From positions 1,180,611-1,244,610 of the forward strand of contig NW_003314310.1 of the NCBI RefSeq assembly GCF_000143415.4: a stretch of 64,000 nucleotides of DNA. The letters run 5' to 3'. Below the pieces are notes generated by a model that saw nothing but the letters and a program-made list of their open reading frames with translations, did no database searches and had not been told where the DNA came from. How positions within the stretch are numbered: the stretch's first letter is position 1; each line of letters begins with the position of its first letter. The stretch is from Selaginella moellendorffii (lineage: Eukaryota > Streptophyta > Lycopodiopsida > Selaginellales > Selaginellaceae). Made by a program: the position numbers and the translations under genes. Positions 60,602 through 64,000 of this stretch are shown here, in pieces.

Positions 60602-63600
60602 CTGTCTGTGGGTGATAGGCCGTGCTGAATTTCAACTTGGTGCGATACTGTTCTAGGAGTGTCCTCCAGAACCTACTGGTGAAGATCTTATCTCGATCTG
60701 AGATAATCTCTTCCGGCCTTCCCCGCACTCGAACCACTTGTTCGAAGAATAGCTTCGCCACACCTTCCGCATCCACATCCGTTGTGGTGGGTATGAAATG
60801 TGCCATCTTTGAAAATCGGTCCACCACCACGAATATCGCATCGAACCCCTCGCTTGGGGGTAGTCCCGTGATGAAGTCCATCGTGAGACATTTCCACGGA
60901 CGATCTGGAATGGGGATGCTTTGCAACAAGCCCCCACTAGCCTTCGTCACGGCTTTGACCTGCTGACATGTTGGACATGTCTTTACATAGTCTTGGACGT
61001 CCTTAGCCATATCTGGCCAGTGATACTTCCTTTTGAGTAAGCCGATCGTCTTGGGCACTCCGCCGTGTCCCGCGAGAGGTCCGTCATGACACTCTTCCAA
61101 GGCTACCTTCCTTAGTTCCCCTTCTGGAACATACACCCTCGTTTGCTTGTAATATATGAGTCCGTTGCGTTCCGCATAGCCCGTTTTCTCTTCCGTTGGC
61201 AGCTCACCTCTTTGGTGAGCTTCCCGCGCCTCCAGATTCCTCAGCAACACTTCTTGTGCTAGACCATCACTCTCGTATGCGGTCCGCACATCGTCCCAAA
61301 AGGTTGCTGTCGCGCTAAATATCGCCAACTTCAAGCTTGCTTTTCGACTTAGCGCATCTGCCACGATGTTGCTCTTCCCAGGCTTGTACAGGATCTCGCA
61401 ATCAAACTCGGCCAAAGCATTGGCCAACCGACCTTGTTTTCCCCTTAGGTCGGGCTGTGACAAGAAGTGTTTCGTTGCCACATTGTCCGTGTAAACCTTG
61501 AAGTGTCTCCCAAGGTAGTGTCGCCACTCCTTGAGCGCCTTGACCACCGCAAACAATTCCTTCTCGTGGGCAGGCCACTTCCGTTGAGCCTTGTCCAGCT
61601 TCTTCGAGAAGAACGCTACTGGATGGTTGTCTTGCTTCAAAACTGCGCCCAACGCAAAGTCCGAAGCATCCGTGTCTACCTCAAATTCCTTACCAAAGTC
61701 TGGTAATGCCAACACCGGAGCCTTCCTCAACTTCCCTTTGAGGTGGACGAATGCCGCCTCGCATTCCGCTGTCCATACCATCTTCCCTTTTCCTGTTTGG
61801 TCCGTTAAGGGCAGGGCTACTCTCGAATAGTGTCTGATAAACTTTCGATAGTATTTGCATAGCCCCAGGAACGCCCTCAACTCATGTACATTCGATGGTC
61901 ATTCCCATTCCTGGATCGCTTGGACCTTCTCCGGGTCCACCTTGAGCCCGTCCTGGCCCACCACATGCCCGAGAAACTTTACCTCTTGTTGAGCAAAGTC
62001 ACATTTGCTCTCTTTAGCATACAGTTTGTGTTCCCTTAGTTTCTCAAACACCTTCACCAAGTGTTCGGCATGCTCCTCAAGCGTCTCGCTATAGATCAGG
62101 ATGTCGTCAATATAGACGACCACGAAGTGATCCAGATAGGGTACAAAGATGTGGTTCATCAACGCCGAAAACGTTGCTGGCGCATTGCACAGCCCAAAGG
62201 GCATCACCAAAAACTCAAAGCTCCCATACCTCGTTCGACAGGTTGTCATCTCGACATCTTCCTCAGCTACCCTGATTTGGTAGTATCCTGACCTTAGGTC
62301 AATCCTCGAGAAGTATTTTGCCTTTCCCAACCTATCGAACAGGTCCTCGATCCTTGGCAAAGGGTACTTGTTCTTCTTGGTATACTTGTTGAGCAACCAG
62401 TTGTCTATGCACATGCGCATAAATCCATCTTTCTTTTTCACAAATAGCACCGGCGCCCTATACGGCGACTTGCTCAACCTAACATACCCTTTGTCCACCA
62501 ACTCCTCTAGTTGGCTCTTGAGCTCCTTGAGTTCTTTTTCGTTCAATCGATAGGGTGGACAAACCACCGCCTCAGCACCCTTGACCAGCTCAATCTTATG
62601 TTCTATCGGTCGTGCGGGGGGCAACCCCGCTGGTAGCTCCTCCGGCATCGTATCCTGGAATTGGTCCAGCACCTGCTGGATCACTAAAGGTACTTCTTCC
62701 GTTCTTGTCTTTTTGTCACTCTTCACCGAGAGTAAGCACAAAAAGGCTGCCTTAGTTCCTTTAGTGAGTTGTCCTCTCGTGGACACCAGGTTTAAGCATA
62801 ACTCTTTGGCCTTGCTTTGCCCTACCTTTAGATCCTGGGCCTCCACCCTAGATCTTCTTCCTTGGGCATTCGCCAATACCACAAGGTTCCTACCTTGTCC
62901 ATGTAGGGCTACCACGAACCGATTAAACCAATCCATTCCGAAGATCACATCAAATCCCGCCATGTCCAAGACAGTGAAATCCATGTCCACTTTCCATGTC
63001 CCCACTTCGACTCTCGCTTGTCGAAGTACCTCATCGGTGCTTTGGCTACCCTGAACAAACTCTATAGTCCTTGGTTCGCCTAGCCGCTGCACCGTTAGTC
63101 CGGCTTGCCGGACTATGTCTGCAGCCACAAAATTATCCGAAGCACCCGTGTCAATAAGGATCTTAACAAAGCTACCTCCGAGCTTCCCTCGGAGGGCTAG
63201 TAGATGTTGCGAACGACTCTCTACCAAAGTTGCTCGTGTAATGAGTAACTTTGAGTTAGGGACTGGATCACATACCTCAGTTTGGACTTCACCCGACTTG
63301 ATGGCCATATTGGCTCTAGCCTTCTTCGGGTAGGGACATTCCCTCGAGAAGTGTCCCGCTTCGCCGCAGTTGTAGCATACGTTGTTTCCCACGCTGCTAT
63401 ACGACTTGACCTTCTTATCCGTGGGTTTGTCTTTTTTCGCTTGACTCCCCCACGTACTCGCTCGCTGGCCACCGGATTTGCCTTTCCGGAACCCCGAGGA
63501 CTCATTCTTAGAGAAACTCTTTTTGAATTTCCCCTTGCTATACGTTCCCCTTGGTTTGGCCCCTTTGCTAAATGTGGATCCCGACCCCGTCGTGTTCCCC

Positions 63601-64000
63601 TTTCGCAGGTTATCGTTGAAATGCACCTTGATGGCCGCATCCAACGCTTCCTTGTAGTTGGTCGGGTTCCACCGCATCACCTCACCGCGAGCCCAGGTTT
63701 GCAAACTTGATATGAAGGCATGGAACGCATCCATATCCCCCATGTCCGTGACAAGTATCCTCTTTGCCATGAACCCATTCACATATTCCTGGATGGTTCC
63801 AGTCTGCTTCAGCCTACTCAGCTCATCTCTCAGATGCAGAGTGGCATTCGGAGGAACGTATGTTGCACGGATCCTCGCCTTCATCATGTCCCAAGTGGCC
63901 ACTGGTCCTTCGTTGGCCTCCGTCGTTCTCCACCAAGACTTGGCATTATCTGCCAAGTATGGTTTTGCACATGGGACCTTCTCCGAGCTCGGTAACCGCA

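Larger units (their letters stand above)
58048..64000 (-). mobile_element. Element C: Ty3 chromovirus, right end outside the window
   Basis: Minus-strand element. Its 3' LTR is on the left and gag continues beyond base 64000. From right to left: gag, zinc knuckle, protease, RT, RNase H, integrase, chromodomain, LTR. The chromodomain after the integrase places it among chromoviruses. Target-site duplications cannot be checked because the 5' LTR is not in the window. Confidence 0.8.
59704..64000 (-). pseudogene. Element C gag-pol with two intron-like insertions
   Basis: Almost intact polyprotein, open at the window edge. Landmarks: gag ([18 protein letters not shown]), zinc knuckle [15 protein letters not shown], protease [16 protein letters not shown] with [15 protein letters not shown] and [12 protein letters not shown], RNase H (FEVDTDASDFALGAVL; FKVYTDN), integrase zinc finger ending CPTCQQ, first Asp in LTMDFITGLPP, second in the IISDRD segment, Glu in DGQTERVNRQLED, then chromodomain (YEVEAILNARKSKRYGREV; FHVKWKGFPHCEATWEPEENL). 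Defects: one TGA at 61899-61901 (probably from CGA) and a 1-nt frameshift near 60418. Integrase and chromodomain segments are further split by GT-AG insertions at 60555-60601 and 60086-60137. Recent and perhaps only mildly damaged. Confidence 0.85.

Overview
The window is nuclear DNA of a land plant. The best fit is a lycophyte of the Selaginella type, probably S. moellendorffii. This is inferred from plant-specific genes (UVR8, CSLA mannan synthase, SIAMESE-related CDK inhibitor, FLD-type demethylase, PLS-type PPR protein), almost uniform introns of about 45-75 nt, intergenic gaps often under 150 nt, and Ty3 retrotransposons packed beside the genes. No species name can be read directly from the sequence.

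Positions 1-46912 are a dense gene block. In order: end of a TRAF-type zinc-finger gene (+); PRP16-type DEAH splicing helicase (+); mitochondrial Lon protease (+); TAXI-like aspartic-protease homologue (+); SIAMESE-related CDK inhibitor (+); RPA1/RPA70 (-); O-fucosyltransferase-family gene (-); a 3.2-kb divergent spacer; CSLA (+); GH35 beta-galactosidase with a C-terminal SUEL lectin domain (-); LYR-motif protein and a small coiled-coil ORF (+); cytosolic cyclophilin (+); organellar methionine aminopeptidase (+); NdhU-like J-domain protein (-); BMS1 (+); FAS2 (+); UVR8 (+); plastid-type DUF3783-like protein (+); a 59-residue membrane protein (-); tRNA-Tyr with intron (-); FLD/LSD1-like demethylase (+); METTL21-like methyltransferase (+); PPR protein (+). 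Exon junctions were worked out by hand from GT-AG signals, phase and protein-family similarity. Where a full exon list is given, the pieces add up in frame.

Positions 46913-64000 are repeat DNA. They hold strongly decayed retrotransposon pieces around a 100-N assembly gap, a degenerate LTR carrying a CTCGGA-type minisatellite, two copies (A and B) of one short-LTR Ty3 family facing each other tail to tail, and a longer chromodomain-bearing Ty3 element (C) on the minus strand that runs off the right edge. Element C is notable because two intron-like GT-AG insertions of 47 and 52 nt split its integrase/chromodomain frame, and removing them restores the conserved protein frame.

Several genes share themes. 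RPA1, FAS2 and the CDK inhibitor are replication or cell-cycle genes, and each has an E2F-like motif in its short upstream region. PRP16 and BMS1 act on RNA and ribosomes, and BMS1 shares a 76-bp divergent spacer with a telo-box motif. Splicing variety is unusual for so short a window: one AT-AC (U12-type) intron in BMS1, GC-AG introns in RPA1 and CSLA, and the introns inside the retrotransposon.
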